A stretch of 64,000 nt of DNA from Dryococelus australis (Eukaryota; Arthropoda; Insecta; Phasmatodea; Phasmatidae): positions 62,498,751 to 62,562,750 of the forward strand of contig CM056994.1 of the NCBI GenBank assembly GCA_029891345.1. Reading direction: 5' to 3'. Both the position numbers and the translations under genes were made by a program. A model generated the notes under the pieces. That model was not told the DNA's origin, searched no databases, and worked only from the letters and a program-made list of their open reading frames with translations. Positions within the stretch are counted from its first letter, which is position 1. Every line of letters begins with the position of its first letter. Of the stretch, positions 11,220 to 22,039 are shown piece after piece.

Positions 11220-13160
11220 TGTGGCCTAAGTCTATTGCCTTATTGCGAGAGGGTGTAACCATCCTTAAAAGTGCATATGACACAGTCCTATATTGTTTGT
11301 AACAGTCAGAATGAGAAGCAAGTTTTCCAGTATCTGGATAATGCATTTCTTTACGACAAAGTACAAATTATGAAAAATTTGTTGCAGATATCAAAACCTC
11401 TCATTGAAAATAGATAGACTGAAACCACACACATGCACTTACAAATGTAAACATGTGGTACTTTTGGGTAGTTCTCCGCACTCAATTTATTTACTGTCAT
11501 TCAGTAATGAATTTTCCAGAACTTGGAGATTTGTCTTTAACTCTGGCCCTGTTACTATTGTAAACATAATAATGTGAATAACTAACCTACATTCTAAATT
11601 TTTTTACAGTTTACCGAATTAATGTTTTAAATATCTAGCCTAGTTAGTAATAATGTAAATATATTTATTGTAATTTTAACGTAAGGACAGCCTTGCAAAG
11701 TCTTAATGAATTTTGAATTTATTCAAATGTTGTGAAGTAATCTCATAGATTTTATTTTCTTGTAGGAAAATAGTTTTCATTCTCCTTGCTGGTTAATATT
11801 TTCCATTAAATTTTAACTGTACCTGAAAGTAAGATCTACGATATTTTTCGGGAAGAGATATTCCAGCAGATATTTTTATTTTATGTGAAAACATAGATTT
11901 CCTGAGTTTTTGCTGTCATGGAGAGATAAAGCAGGATGAGAGGTTTACACATACCATATTTGAGCATGTACAGTATAGGCCGCACCAGAAGTTTTTGATG
12001 AAAAATTAGGGATAATTAATATTTCCAGTATAGGCCGCACTGAATTTTTTGCATTCCTGTGAATATTGTTAAGACACGATTACGTACAAACACAATAAAT
12101 TCCCAATTCATTTCTCCTCTACAAAAAATTTGTTACAGAAAATTTGTATTATGCTGCAATGTTTACAAATATATGCCACATTATTACTATTCCACAGACA
12201 GTAACATGATTTGAGAACATAAAACATTGGTAACATGTTACACAAAATAGTGTCTATCAATGCGCACTTGCGGCATCTATGGCCAAGCTCCAACATGTTT
12301 ACATTTTATATGCGCAGCATGAAGGTTATTTTGTTTATGAATGTGAGTGAAAAAATTATTGCATGCGTGAAAAGCCATTTATTTGGTCTTTTTTTTATTT
12401 CCTTAGAAACTATGTTAAAACATTAAAATGTACTGTATATGGGCAAACTTCTAAACATAATTTGCGGATAATTTTTCTTAATGTCAATATCTGTAAAATA
12501 AGCCATACCCCACTTTTTGAAGTCATTTTTTTTAATGTGCTGCCTATACATGTTGAAATACGGTATTGCTAAAGTGTCGCTACCTCTTGTGGCCCTGAAA
12601 GAATGGGGCTGTCTGATGCAGTTGACTTTGATTCTGTGATGTAAAGGTCAAAATAGTTATATTCATTTTCTGTACGCTCTACATAAATTAGATTTGGTGT
12701 ACTTTTTTAAACTGATATTCTGTTTCAACAGTGGATTGAGAATTAGAAAAATAATCAATCAATAATGTTCTGCAGACTGCTAGCCCTGCAAATCTAACTT
12801 CTTAAAATATTTTAACAGTTATGATGAACCTTTGTTTTTATTGGTGACCAAGCTACGTATTTGCCAACAGTAAGAACATGTACTTCATTTTTATTTTTCC
12901 CCATTCTAAGATATGTTTTGTAAGGAAGGATTAAGTACATTGGTATTTCTAAAGTATGTCACAATCTGTATAAATTTTCTTTCAAAATAATTTTGTCTAT
13001 TTTTATTTAATTATATATATATGATTATTTTTATATTCAGTCTTTTTCTATCCAGTACTTATAGTAGAATGCATGAATTAGTTTTTTTTCTCTTATTTAA
13101 AGTTTACTAGCTTAGCTATATGTATACTTCGAAATGACATGCTTGAGTTTAATGTGATAA
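11220..13160. other. AT-rich spacer with a duplicated CAGTATAGGCCGCAC word
   Basis: No gene was recognised. A 15-bp word, CAGTATAGGCCGCAC, occurs twice in direct orientation at 11971-11985 and 12026-12040. This type of string is often found at the ends of DNA transposons, but no element boundaries could be drawn. The rest is unremarkable AT-rich sequence. Confidence 0.4.
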
Positions 13161-13165
13161 TATTA

Positions 13166-14804
13166 CTGTCCGTGAGACACCTCTGAAACCCTGGCAGGAA
13201 TGCGACTTTGGAACGATAAGCCGGCCACGCTATACGACGATACTATTGTACAAAGAAAACATTCAGTCAACTCAAGGCAGCAGGGTCGCTAATGGTCAAC
13301 CTGGATTTTCTTGTTCACTGCTTGAACTGCACGCACCTGATGCACTGAAGGAATCACTACTATTGTCAAGATATGCAACGATACTGTCAATTACATCTGA
13401 CACAACACCGTCTTTTTCCCAGTATTCAGTCTCGAGCTTCTGTACGAGACCACAGTACCCTTCCCAGTCAGTCTTGGTTACATGGTCTATTTCTTTAATA
13501 GTAATCTCTCGGAGCTTCTGAAGAGATATCTCCGGTTTCCTTTCCTTTGCGGACTACCCTCTTCACCTTCACCCAAGTGAGCTCAATAGCGTTCAGGTCG
13601 CACATGTATAGGAGAAGCCGGACCACGGTACGTCCCAAAGATGTCAGATGCATGTCGAATTTGAACACTTTCTCTTTAGGTTTTGCATGTTCCACCAATT
13701 TGTAAAGCTCCTCATTCTGCATCGACATGTGACAAGTTATGACTTTGTTCGTTAACCATGTTAACACACCTGCTTTCCCAGAGTACTTTGTAGGTGGCTT
13801 GTAATTATGTGTGCAATGATACAGTGCATTATCTAACACTACTACAGATGACTGCGGGAGGTTAGGAGCAAACTTCTCAGTAACCCACTTTATGAAATTA
13901 ACACTGTTCATTTGGCCGTGATAGTCGCCACTGGCAGTGCCGGCTTTATAGACAAGGAGAGCATTTTCGATAAATCCGTTAATACCCTCAGCGTGTACTA
14001 CAATTAATCAGTTACCCGAATTCACATTAGCTTGTATGCCAAACACTTCTTCATGTTGCCAACATTTACCAAATGTTAAATTACCGTCTATCCATGTCTA
14101 GTCTATGTAGCTAATTTGTTTCCCACCTTGTCTGTGCTATTTCATTGCAACTAGATAGTCGTGGCGACAAGATACGATATGAGGTCTCTCAATTAGCATC
14201 TTCCTGTGGCTTTGCAATTTTTCTGCTGAAAATCTAATTGTTTTACCACCTTATGCAACAAAGTATGTGACCACAGAAAGTCTATTTTCTCCTTTACCAC
14301 GGGCAGTAATTTTGCAATGGTAGGTACATGTTTTTCCTGAATATAAAAATCCTGAATTGTCCGCCGAATTACACATAGATCAAAGTTATCAATATTCACG
14401 ACAGTATGTCCTGGCCTAGTTTTCCGTTGTTTACCCGGCGTGTGCAAGTTACCGCCCTCCCCATTGTTACATAATTATTTCTGTTCCTGCCGTATCTTTT
14501 TAATTAATGTCTGCGATACTCCAGCGTAGCCTGCAGCTCTTGCTGTCGCCTGGTTTACTGTGAGAGCATAAAGTTTTTGTCTCGCCCTTCATCTTACTTT
14601 TTCTCCGGCCCTCAAATTGCACAACTGTGTTTTTCTTCCGGACAGACATAACACTCGCGGCTGCAATGTTCACGTCACTTCGGAGCTAAATACGTTACTG
14701 TGGATAGTACATGTGTGACCACGCTTCCCACTCCCCGCTGTGACTCACAGTCTTGCCTTCACCTTTCCTCATACTCCGCGGTTTCAGAGGTGGCACGCGG
14801 ACAG
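13166..14804. mobile_element. IS630-like DDE transposon with 27-bp inverted repeats
   Basis: The termini pair as inverted repeats over 27 bp with 3 mismatches. The left begins TACTGTCCGTGAGACACC (from 13164) and the right, complemented, begins TACTGTCCGCGTGCCACC (from 14806). Both are bounded by TA, the expected target duplication of the IS630-Tc1-mariner superfamily. The element is about 1.64 kb and carries one transposase pseudogene on the minus strand. Confidence 0.8.
13296..14649 (-). pseudogene. DDE_3-type transposase pseudogene
   Basis: Starting Met-Ser-Val-Arg-Lys-Lys at 14649, the minus strand encodes an IS630-like transposase of the type annotated DDE_3 in many insects. An N-terminal helix-turn-helix segment (Ala-Gly-Val-Ser-Gln-Thr-Leu, near 14520) is followed by Phe-Asp-Leu-Cys-Val-Ile-Arg-Arg (near 14370), Lys-Met-Leu-Ile-Glu-Arg-Pro (near 14190), Val-Val-Leu-Asp-Asn-Ala-Leu-Tyr-His (second catalytic Asp, near 13835) and Cys-Asp-Leu-Asn-Ala-Ile-Glu-Leu-Thr-Trp (third acidic residue, near 13580). 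The C terminus is His-Val-Thr-Lys-Thr-Asp-Trp...Glu-Tyr-Trp-Glu-Lys-Asp, with a Ser-rich tail ending at the stop 13296-13298. Frame changes near 14560-14460, 14213 and 13500, plus an internal stop near 14005, show the copy is inactive. Confidence 0.85.
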
Positions 14805-14809
14805 TACAT

Positions 14810-15380
14810 ACAGTAATAAAGGCACCCAACAGAATATTTAATATGTAAACTATTGCATTTACGTACACATTCTGTATGCAAGCTTCAGCTACTCTTTTAA
14901 GAGTAATTACACCTTTCCGGAATAGACGGACTATAGGTAGAACATATATTTTTGACCTATTTTTTAAAATGAGAAATTGCCAAGGGAAGTATGATCAGTT
15001 GAGTTCTTGTAAATCCTGAGGCATGACGAAATTGATAAATAATAATATCTGACAGCGTAGTATACATACAGAAATAAGAGTACTGCTTCATTCATGAAGA
15101 TGTTCTATAACAATTCAAAAAATGTTCAATTGAGCTTAAGTAACAGATCATCTAACAACAAACTATTACGTTTTGTGTATAAAGTGTTTCTTGTATTCTA
15201 TGAACGAATTTAATTAAATAAATATGAAATATATAAATTTTCATACAGGACTACAAGAAAAGAATATAGATAAAAATGGAAACTAACACACAAAAAAGAA
15301 CAGTAGCATTAATATGTAAATAAATTAACATAACATCGAGTAAATGAATTTAGCTCCATCCTACACTTAGCTTTGCTTGG
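14810..15380. other. AT-rich spacer, nothing recognised
   Basis: No open frame with motif content, inverted repeat or RNA gene was noticed. Confidence 0.4.
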
Positions 15381-16595
15381 GAGTTTGCAGTAACATTACT
15401 GTTTGTCTCAACTTGAGTGTGTTAACTACTGTGTAGATTGTTTTACTCACCAGCCCACCGTAATTATGCGTATAGGCAATGAGTTATTTTACCAGCCGCT
15501 AGACAGCACTCCTAGTAGGATTTTCATTTGTCTTTGCTTCCCATCCTCTAGCCAACCACCGCTGACACGTTTTCAGTCATGCATTCGGACCCCCCTCCCC
15601 CCTAAACGCTCCCTGGCTAGCTCCACGTGCCCTCAATATGTCAGCCAAGAAGCATCAGGCAGTAGCCCGAAGGAGTATTAAAGGTGGCACAGTTATCACC
15701 AGTTCTCTTACACCCAACATGCTAGCCGCCTGGAAAGGATTCAAACCACCAGTCTAGCACGCACTGCTCAGAAAACACCCTGCTTCAACTTTGCTAGCTG
15801 CAGTCTCCAGCACCCGCTGCTCTGAACTGTTTGCTAGTAAAGCCCCTTTGTTTTTCGAGTAGTCTGACCACTCAACTTCTACGTTAGTCAGGTGTGCCTC
15901 TTCACGACGAACCCTGCTAACCTTCCTTCCAAGGGAATCCTATCCTCAGTCCTTTTCAGGACTAATCCCATGCTATTCTAGCTGTCATCCCAGCTACACG
16001 TCTGTATCTGAGCCTTCCGTCAGGAAACACATGAAACAATAGGACAGGGAAACAGCATAGTATTCAATGCAACACACCCCATATGCCCCAGTCAGTTCAA
16101 CCGGTCGCCTCTACTAGAATTTTTGTGCTTTTAGCTTCCTGGAAATTGCTTGTACCTACACAGGAGTTATCAATCCTTAGGTACCACATTTCCTGTGGAC
16201 TTAGCACCTTGCTCCCAGTTGACTCTCCACGAGAAGGGTACACAGGTGATCCCAGGAAACATATTCATTAGAGCCAAGACACTCCATTTTGAACACACAA
16301 GCACCTAGAATAGTTATCCTTTCTATTTAAACAGACAGAACAAGGGTGCCAACTTAGGTACATTGACTTTGCACCACTCTTTCCACTGCATATCCATGCC
16401 AAGAAAGGTGGGCGTCCCCTGAGTTGGGACGACTTGATCAACGGTCTGAGTTCCAGTGTGTACCGTGCATCCGTGCCATGTACTAGTATAGAGTGTCCAC
16501 TCAGTCTAAAGCCCTAATGTCTTCCTTTTCTAGGACAGAGGGGGTGTTTGTGCATCTCTATGCATTATTCCTGAAGGCAGGGACTGAAGGGGAGA

Positions 16596-16814
16596 GTGAT
16601 GCTGACATTACTTGCTTCTGGTTGCCAGCACGAGTTATCCCCTGCACTTGCAGCTTACATTCCTAAGCTCAATCCTAGGGAGCAGGCACAGGCATTAAGG
16701 CACCTACACGATCCTGTGACACCATACGCACCGAAGAATTTGTATGCAGACCCTGTATGCACCGGCCGGGCAGAGTACTCATGGTGGGTAGGTCACCTCA
16801 AACAACCTGATTGA
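16596..16814 (+). CDS. Family protein segment with PREQA motif (copy C)
   Basis: A 72-codon open frame containing Leu-Asn-Pro-Arg-Glu-Gln-Ala-Gln-Ala-Leu, then Leu-Tyr-Ala-Asp-Pro-Val, Trp-Trp-Val-Gly-His-Leu-Lys-Gln-Pro-Asp and a stop at 16812-16814. The order and spacing match the copy B segment 10481-10891. After the stop the same frame continues into the Pro-rich open frame 16839-17087, so the stop may be a single nonsense change. Function unknown. Confidence 0.4.
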   Translation: MMLTLLASGCQHELSPALAAYIPKLNPREQAQALRHLHDPVTPYAPKNLYADPVCTGRAEYSWWVGHLKQPD

Positions 16815-16838
16815 CCGCCCACGCCGGCCATCGCCCAC

Positions 16839-17087
16839 TTGGTACCAGCGATCCTTCAACTAGCTCCTCAGCCCGTACCTCCATCCAGGCCTGCAGTAAC
16901 AACCCCAGTTCCACTGTCAACAATTGTTGCACACAAACATACCAAACTCTGTCGCCCAGGTATCCCCATCAAGGCAGTGTCCCTAAAACGCAATATAGTA
17001 CTAGACGAACCTGATTTTGTGCTCTGCCTGCAAGCAACCATGCCAATTCTATACTACGGACGAGCACCAATGCCCTGTCAGGACTAG
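16839..17087 (+). CDS. Family protein C-terminal segment (copy C)
   Basis: An 82-codon open frame with a proline-rich N-terminal half (Ala-Pro-Gln-Pro-Val-Pro-Pro) and a conserved C-terminal half, Glu-Pro-Asp-Phe-Val-Leu ... Pro-Ile-Leu-Tyr-Tyr-Gly-Arg-Ala-Pro-Met-Pro, ending at a stop 17085-17087. Copy B has Gly-Pro-Asp-Phe-Val-Pro ... Pro-Val-Leu-Tyr-Thr-Gly-Arg-Ala-Pro-Ala-Pro, and copy D has Ser-Asp-Asp-Tyr-Val-Pro ... Leu-Ala-Arg-Leu-Pro-Thr-Pro. It lies in phase with 16596-16814 across one stop. Family unknown; conservation among copies argues the motif was under selection in the active element. Confidence 0.45.
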   Translation: MVPAILQLAPQPVPPSRPAVTTPVPLSTIVAHKHTKLCRPGIPIKAVSLKRNIVLDEPDFVLCLQATMPILYYGRAPMPCQD

Positions 17088-17204
17088 ACACCCCCCCCCC
17101 CCAAGATATAGGAAAACCTGATCAACCACCTACACAAAAAGGACCATGCTTCTGAGATGCATAAGTAATTACTCCAGGGTACATCATGAATCAATATATA
17201 AGTA

Positions 17205-18983
17205 CAGTCGACTCCCTAACTACAGTTTTACAGGGGACAGTCAAAAAAATTCCATAGATGTGGGATTCCAGTAGATAAGGATTCTAACATGTACACAAAT
17301 AATATAGAACATATGACCTCATTAGACTTTACTTTGAGTGTAATCAGAGTTGTACATTATCTGAGAATAAAGCTTAGCTAATAAACACAATGCCAACGGG
17401 AATTTAAAAAAAATCTAATACTGAAAACAGTATTTTAAAAAACATTTCACCTCAACTCGGTTGAATAAAGAATATAACATCACAAAATTCCGTACATGAT
17501 TGTACTCGACGCCAAAAGCAAGCTGACAAAACTTCCAAAGCATCTGAAAATCAATATAGGACACTGAATGCAAGTCGAATTTTGAATGTTCCGCATGCAC
17601 TCAATCAGCTGAGAGCACATGAAGAGAATATCAATTAGGTAGTGTGTTCATGGTGGGGGGGATAAGGGGGAAGGAAACCACACCCCTCCATGCCGCTACA
17701 TACTGGCAACACCTTGTGTGCGTGGCAGATATATCTTTTTAATAAGTAATGAATTATATTTTACTGGAAAAAATCTTGCAATTTTGAGAAAAAATTTAAT
17801 AAATAAGGTGATTAATATTTATTTCTTCATGGTCTTTAATGATCTATCATTAAAACACAAGTCTTCCGATTTTCTCAACACGCCTGTTTCTAGTTATGCT
17901 GCACTCGTGCTAGGTGATTTTCTATAATTAGACGACAAAAAGGTGTAGAACAGGCCCTTACAGGATACTATCAGTTTATTCAAAAGATGCGTTACTATGG
18001 AAATAAATTAACATAAATCCTTGGATTTCCCTGCAGGCAGTTACTGACAATGAACTTTATACTTAATAATACAAGTACCTCGATGTTCAAACACATTTTG
18101 GCGACAAGAGGTCAGGAGTATATTTCAAATAGTGTAGTGTTGATTTCACGCCAGACTCAATGAAACATCAACTTAACAGGAAAAAATGACCTTTAATCAC
18201 AAAAGAAAACATCTTTGCATATTATAATGCCTCATTAAAATGTATTGCATAAAATTTTCAGACAAAAAAATTTGCTTTGAAATACAAGTGATAAGTGCAA
18301 CTATTTTGAGCAAGGATAATATTGATAAAATTTCTACGTTCACCAGTAGCACTATGTTTGCTCTGCTGCCAGCATGTAATGGCAAGCACGTGTGGCAGAG
18401 AGAGAGAGAGGACACACCTTTTTTTATTACTAGGCAACACCTTCCGCTCTTGAAGGCATGTAAGGGGAGGAAAAAAAAACGTGCGTAGCTGAGACAGACA
18501 GAAAGAGGTGTTAAGAGAGAGGTAGAGAGAAAAAAAAAAAGGGGGGGGGGGGTGGGTTGGAGAGAGGGAAAGAGATCACAAGGTCGCCATCATGCAGGTT
18601 GCAAAGGAACCACTTCCCCACTCGTCTAGTGTTTAAGGGGAGGTAGCAAGCCAGACGCGATCGCGAGTTGCACCACGCCGCAGTGGTGTTGGGAAGAGTC
18701 AGCAATATGCTCCCCAGAGCAGAGATAAGCAGTGGTACGCATGACGTATTTTACATCCAGTTACTAAACATTTGGTTTGCATAAACAACCAGTTTAAAAT
18801 GATCATTGCAGGAAATCTCAGGTCACGGGACTGAAATATACTTTGATCGATGCAAAACCCAATAAATGATGCAAGAGGTTAGCTTAAAAAGTATTTATAT
18901 AGGAGTTTTACCGTGACCACTGAAAATTAACTGTGGGTACGGTTTATCGGTACATGCATTTTCAGTACAACAAGAGTCCACTG
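17205..18983. mobile_element. Pogo-like non-autonomous element (1.78 kb)
   Basis: The left terminus CAGTCGACTCCCTAACTAC (from 17205) and right terminus, complemented, CAGTGGACTCTTGTTGTAC (from 18983) are imperfect inverted repeats. Each is flanked by TA (17203-17204 and 18984-18985), as expected for pogo/Tigger elements. No transposase frame is present inside. The right half (18060-18983) recurs at 30455-30718 plus 31970-32480, and part of it recurs inverted at 26545-26815, so this is a repeated family. A GA-rich and G-run tract lies at about 18397-18555. Confidence 0.65.
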
Positions 18984-19119
18984 TATTCACATTTTATCAT
19001 CTGATCAACCAATAAACACATACTACAGGTCTGATTATGCAATATTAGATGTAGTCTGTTAGGGAAGTTTCGTAAAACATGTGAGGGAGAAACATTTTGA
19101 AGATCAAATGTGGCATTAC

Positions 19120-19292
19120 CTGGAAGTATATGTGCTCCCCTTCATCCTCGGCTTCACTGTTGCTTTCATCTTCTTCTGCAGAAACACCAGTACCTCCACC
19201 TGGAGATTTAGGGGATTTAATAGGGGATTTGGGTCGCACCCCACTAAAGTTAAAGCTGAACTTTCCCTCACTTCCAAATGTAAAGCTTGAAT
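19120..19292 (-). CDS. Nup358: Nup358/RanBP2-like nucleoporin, downstream FG exon
   Basis: Third visible exon of the minus-strand nucleoporin. The acceptor ...TTTTTTTAG is before 19292 and the donor GTAATG is after 19120. It is 173 nt long: two bases completing a codon plus 57 codons. The split codon joins the terminal G of the 33446 exon with AT to give Asp, keeping frame. The product begins Ser-Ser-Phe-Thr-Phe-Gly-Ser, then Phe-Ser-Phe-Asn-Phe, a basic Lys-Ser-Pro-Ile-Lys-Ser-Pro run and an acidic Glu-Ala-Glu-Asp-Glu-Gly-Glu-His-Ile-Tyr-Phe. In RanBP2 proteins such an FG-plus-acidic segment directly precedes a Ran-binding domain (Phe-Glu-Pro-Val-Val-Pro-Leu-Pro). The exon ends at that point, so the next exon should encode a third Ran-binding domain; it was not found in the remaining 19 kb. 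FG repeats act at the nuclear pore in transport. Confidence 0.85.
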
Positions 19293-19541
19293 CTAAAAAA
19301 AATTACACTTATAGAGAATCTTGACAAAATTGTTACAGAAAGTTGCTGCATTGTTTACATAACTCCATTTGTTTTATTAATTTTTTGAAGTTTTATTTAA
19401 ATACGGAGTATCATTTGAATTCTAATCACATCACACTTCATTTTATAAAATATATTCTAGATCTCTTGAAAAGTACAAAATGTGTTTCACTGTGAAAGTT
19501 CCCACAATTCCCTAATAAGCATATGAAAAGACTGATTACGT

Positions 19542-19545
19542 ATAA

Positions 19546-19611
<66 letters not shown>

Positions 19612-19615
19612 TACT
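19542..19615. repeat. Compound microsatellite (A)n(TA)n(CA)n
   Basis: An A-run, then TATATA..., then CACACACACA in the nucleoporin intron region. Confidence 0.85.
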
Positions 19616-21205
19616 CACGTTTTATTACATGCCTTAACTGCCAAAGGAGATCACTAAAGAAGTTGACAGAAATTGAACCTTAATGAATGTCGTTGTTCCT
19701 AAAAGTACTGGTTATTTTTTGATGTTTCCAATAATGACAATAATCCATGCCAGAACCTTTTATCATTCATATCAGCAAACATTGTGTACTGCAGTACTAC
19801 TTGAATGAGATCTTACCACCATCCCCCCCCTCCCCCCCCCCCACAACCAACTTTTCCAAACCATCTAATCCCTGCAACCCTGAGAAAATACACAGATGAC
19901 AGCACATACTTCGATATATTGCACTTTGAATTACAAAAATACATACAGTTCTATAAATCTGTGCATCTTCTGTGTACAAATCTGGACTTCAATAGGATGC
20001 ATCCACCCACAATATATACATGAGTTATGTAACTGTTAATTGTGTTACATTGATCAAAGTATACTACCTAATTAAAGATAGGCAATTCCACTAAGGACAA
20101 TGATCAAGGCCTCCCTATGTCAGGAATCTAATCCAATTATTAGCCCTCCCAAAGTGAGATGGCAACTAGGGACTTAAAGAGGCATGTCATCTTAATGTCT
20201 GCTAAAATGTCTACCAATTGTGTGGGAGTGTTATGCTTTGAGAGCAATCCACAAAGCTTTAATAGCTTGTACGTTTGCACCAATAAAATTGTTAGTGTTA
20301 TAACCACACAAAAAGGGTAAAAAATGTTACAATGAAAATATCTAATCAGATATATACAGATTGAGTTGCCAAACAGAAGAAAGATACACATAAACTATCA
20401 TAAATCAAGGTCTTCTTATCGTGATCACAGGGAAAATAGAACATCGACAGTCACAATTACTGCTGTCAATATGTTAGTTCAGTCACTAAACTTTTCAATC
20501 TGGGGGCAGATGAGTAATGCAATGTAGGACTGGTTCCTCATGAGGCTATGTCTAGTTCCCATGTCAACAGGTTGAACTAGCCTACCACAATCACCACAAG
20601 TACAACAGTAATAAGACTCCCATGCTGGGTATAGTATGTTCTTCATAAAGTGCGGTGAAATTACAGTGTGAAGCTCTAAAAATATTATTTATTGTTGTAT
20701 GTGGAAAATTAAAACTTCCCAATTGCTTTACTATAAAAACAAACTTTTGATTCACATCACAGCAATATTTTATGTTCCATGGGTTCAAATCACCATGGAT
20801 CAATGTTTTTTGTATGTGTGTTTTGTTTTCAGCAGTTTTATTCTAATTTAAATAATTTTGTTATTCAACTAAAAAATAAGATACCAACATAAATAACAAA
20901 TTAATCTATCTATGAATTGAAGGTATTGCTGCATTGAAACCATTGACTTCTTTGACATTTATACTGAAAAATAATAAACTAGTAGCAAGAACATCTTGTT
21001 GAAGTGATATTTTTATTTAATGTAAAAGATTTTTTGTACAAGTTGCTTTATTCCTTGTGCTGACAAACCCGTGCCCCCTAGAAAAATGGTAATTATAAAA
21101 ATTTGACATTTTATGAGCAACACATACATTTTTAAAACTAGTGTAGATTTCAAAATTGTAAAGTTGCATCTACACTTTACTGTTTCTTGAAAAACTAATA
21201 TCTCA
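19616..21205. other. Intronic AT-rich sequence, nothing recognised
   Basis: Short open frames here lack motifs. A C-run occurs near 19824-19842. No inverted-repeat element was delimited. Confidence 0.4.
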
Positions 21206-21209
21206 TATA

Positions 21210-21372
21210 CAGTCAAACACAGTTAAAAAGTCCAAGTTTTCCTGCTTAATAAAATGAATAATTTTGCACCTTGTCTATATGTAACTGTGTAATTTTACAG
21301 TTCTAAGGTTTACTGGTTAGTAAGTATTAGTTTTCTCAGTCCCTTAAAAACATTGTTAACAGAGTTTTACTG
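21210..21372. mobile_element. 163-bp pogo-like MITE
   Basis: The left terminus CAGTCAAACACAGTTAA and the right terminus, complemented, CAGTAAAACTCTGTTAA are near-identical inverted repeats. TA flanks both sides (21208-21209 and 21373-21374). There is no coding content. Confidence 0.7.
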
Positions 21373-21936
21373 TAATTTTTAATGTGCTGCCAAAGCAATT
21401 ACGTACAACATATTTTGCACTTACCACAATTTTCTCAAAAAATATCAGTCAATGTAACTTTAAGGAAATTTTAAATAATAACAACAAATTGTCTATTTAG
21501 CATAATTAAGGCATATTTGCCTTCTCTTACATTGAATAATTTTTATTATTTACACTTGTTTATTAAAACTTATAACCATATGTTTAAAATTCTCCACTTT
21601 ATGGGTTACGGTGGTGTGACAGTAAGTACACTAACTTCTTTAAAAGAAAAAAAAAAGGTTAAGAACCCTAATCGCTTTTATTTTGATCCACACCATTCCA
21701 GTTCCAAACTGCAGAAATGCTAAAGGAATTTCAAAAATTATTAGTTCAGTGGAATGGTATTAAATGTTTACTGTCCAATTTTAGCGAGTAGAAAAGACAC
21801 GAGCTCAGGAAAGGTAGCTAAACCAACTTTATCAGTATACGATCTTAGCAGTACTGAGGATTTTATTTAGAAGTAACAGAGAGTGCAGTTTTCTCCTTTT
21901 CAACTAGTGCAGTTATTCATACAACACACAGAGATA

Positions 21937-22034
21937 CAGTGTAACCCTGTTAAGATGTTTCAGACAAATACTGAAAAAAGTGTGCTTATTAAGCAGGAAA
22001 ACTTCTTAACGGAAAACTTAAGAGGGTTTTACTG
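21937..22034. mobile_element. 98-bp hairpin MITE
   Basis: CAGTGTAACCCTGTTAAG at the left pairs with CAGTAAAACCCTCTTAAG read from the right. The whole element can nearly fold on itself. The left flank is TA and the right flank CA, so the target duplication is imperfect. Confidence 0.6.
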
Positions 22035-22039
22035 CAGTT

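Larger units (their letters stand above)
15390..17100 (+). mobile_element. LTR-like element copy C (plus strand)
   Basis: Colinear with copy B. It has a TATA-like box (TATTAAAG, 15676-15683), a diverged GHPF unit near 16137-16205 (Leu-Pro-Gly-Asn-Cys-Leu-Tyr-Leu ... Ser-Leu-Gly-Thr), Leu-Asn-Pro-Arg-Glu-Gln-Ala at 16668-16688, a Pro-rich stretch, and Glu-Pro-Asp-Phe-Val-Leu at 17007-17024, followed by Leu-Tyr-Tyr-Gly-Arg-Ala-Pro. The TATA-to-Asp-Phe-Val distance is 1337 bp. A C-run (about 17089-17102) follows the final stop. It is less GC-rich and more decayed than copy B. No polymerase domain is visible. Confidence 0.55.
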
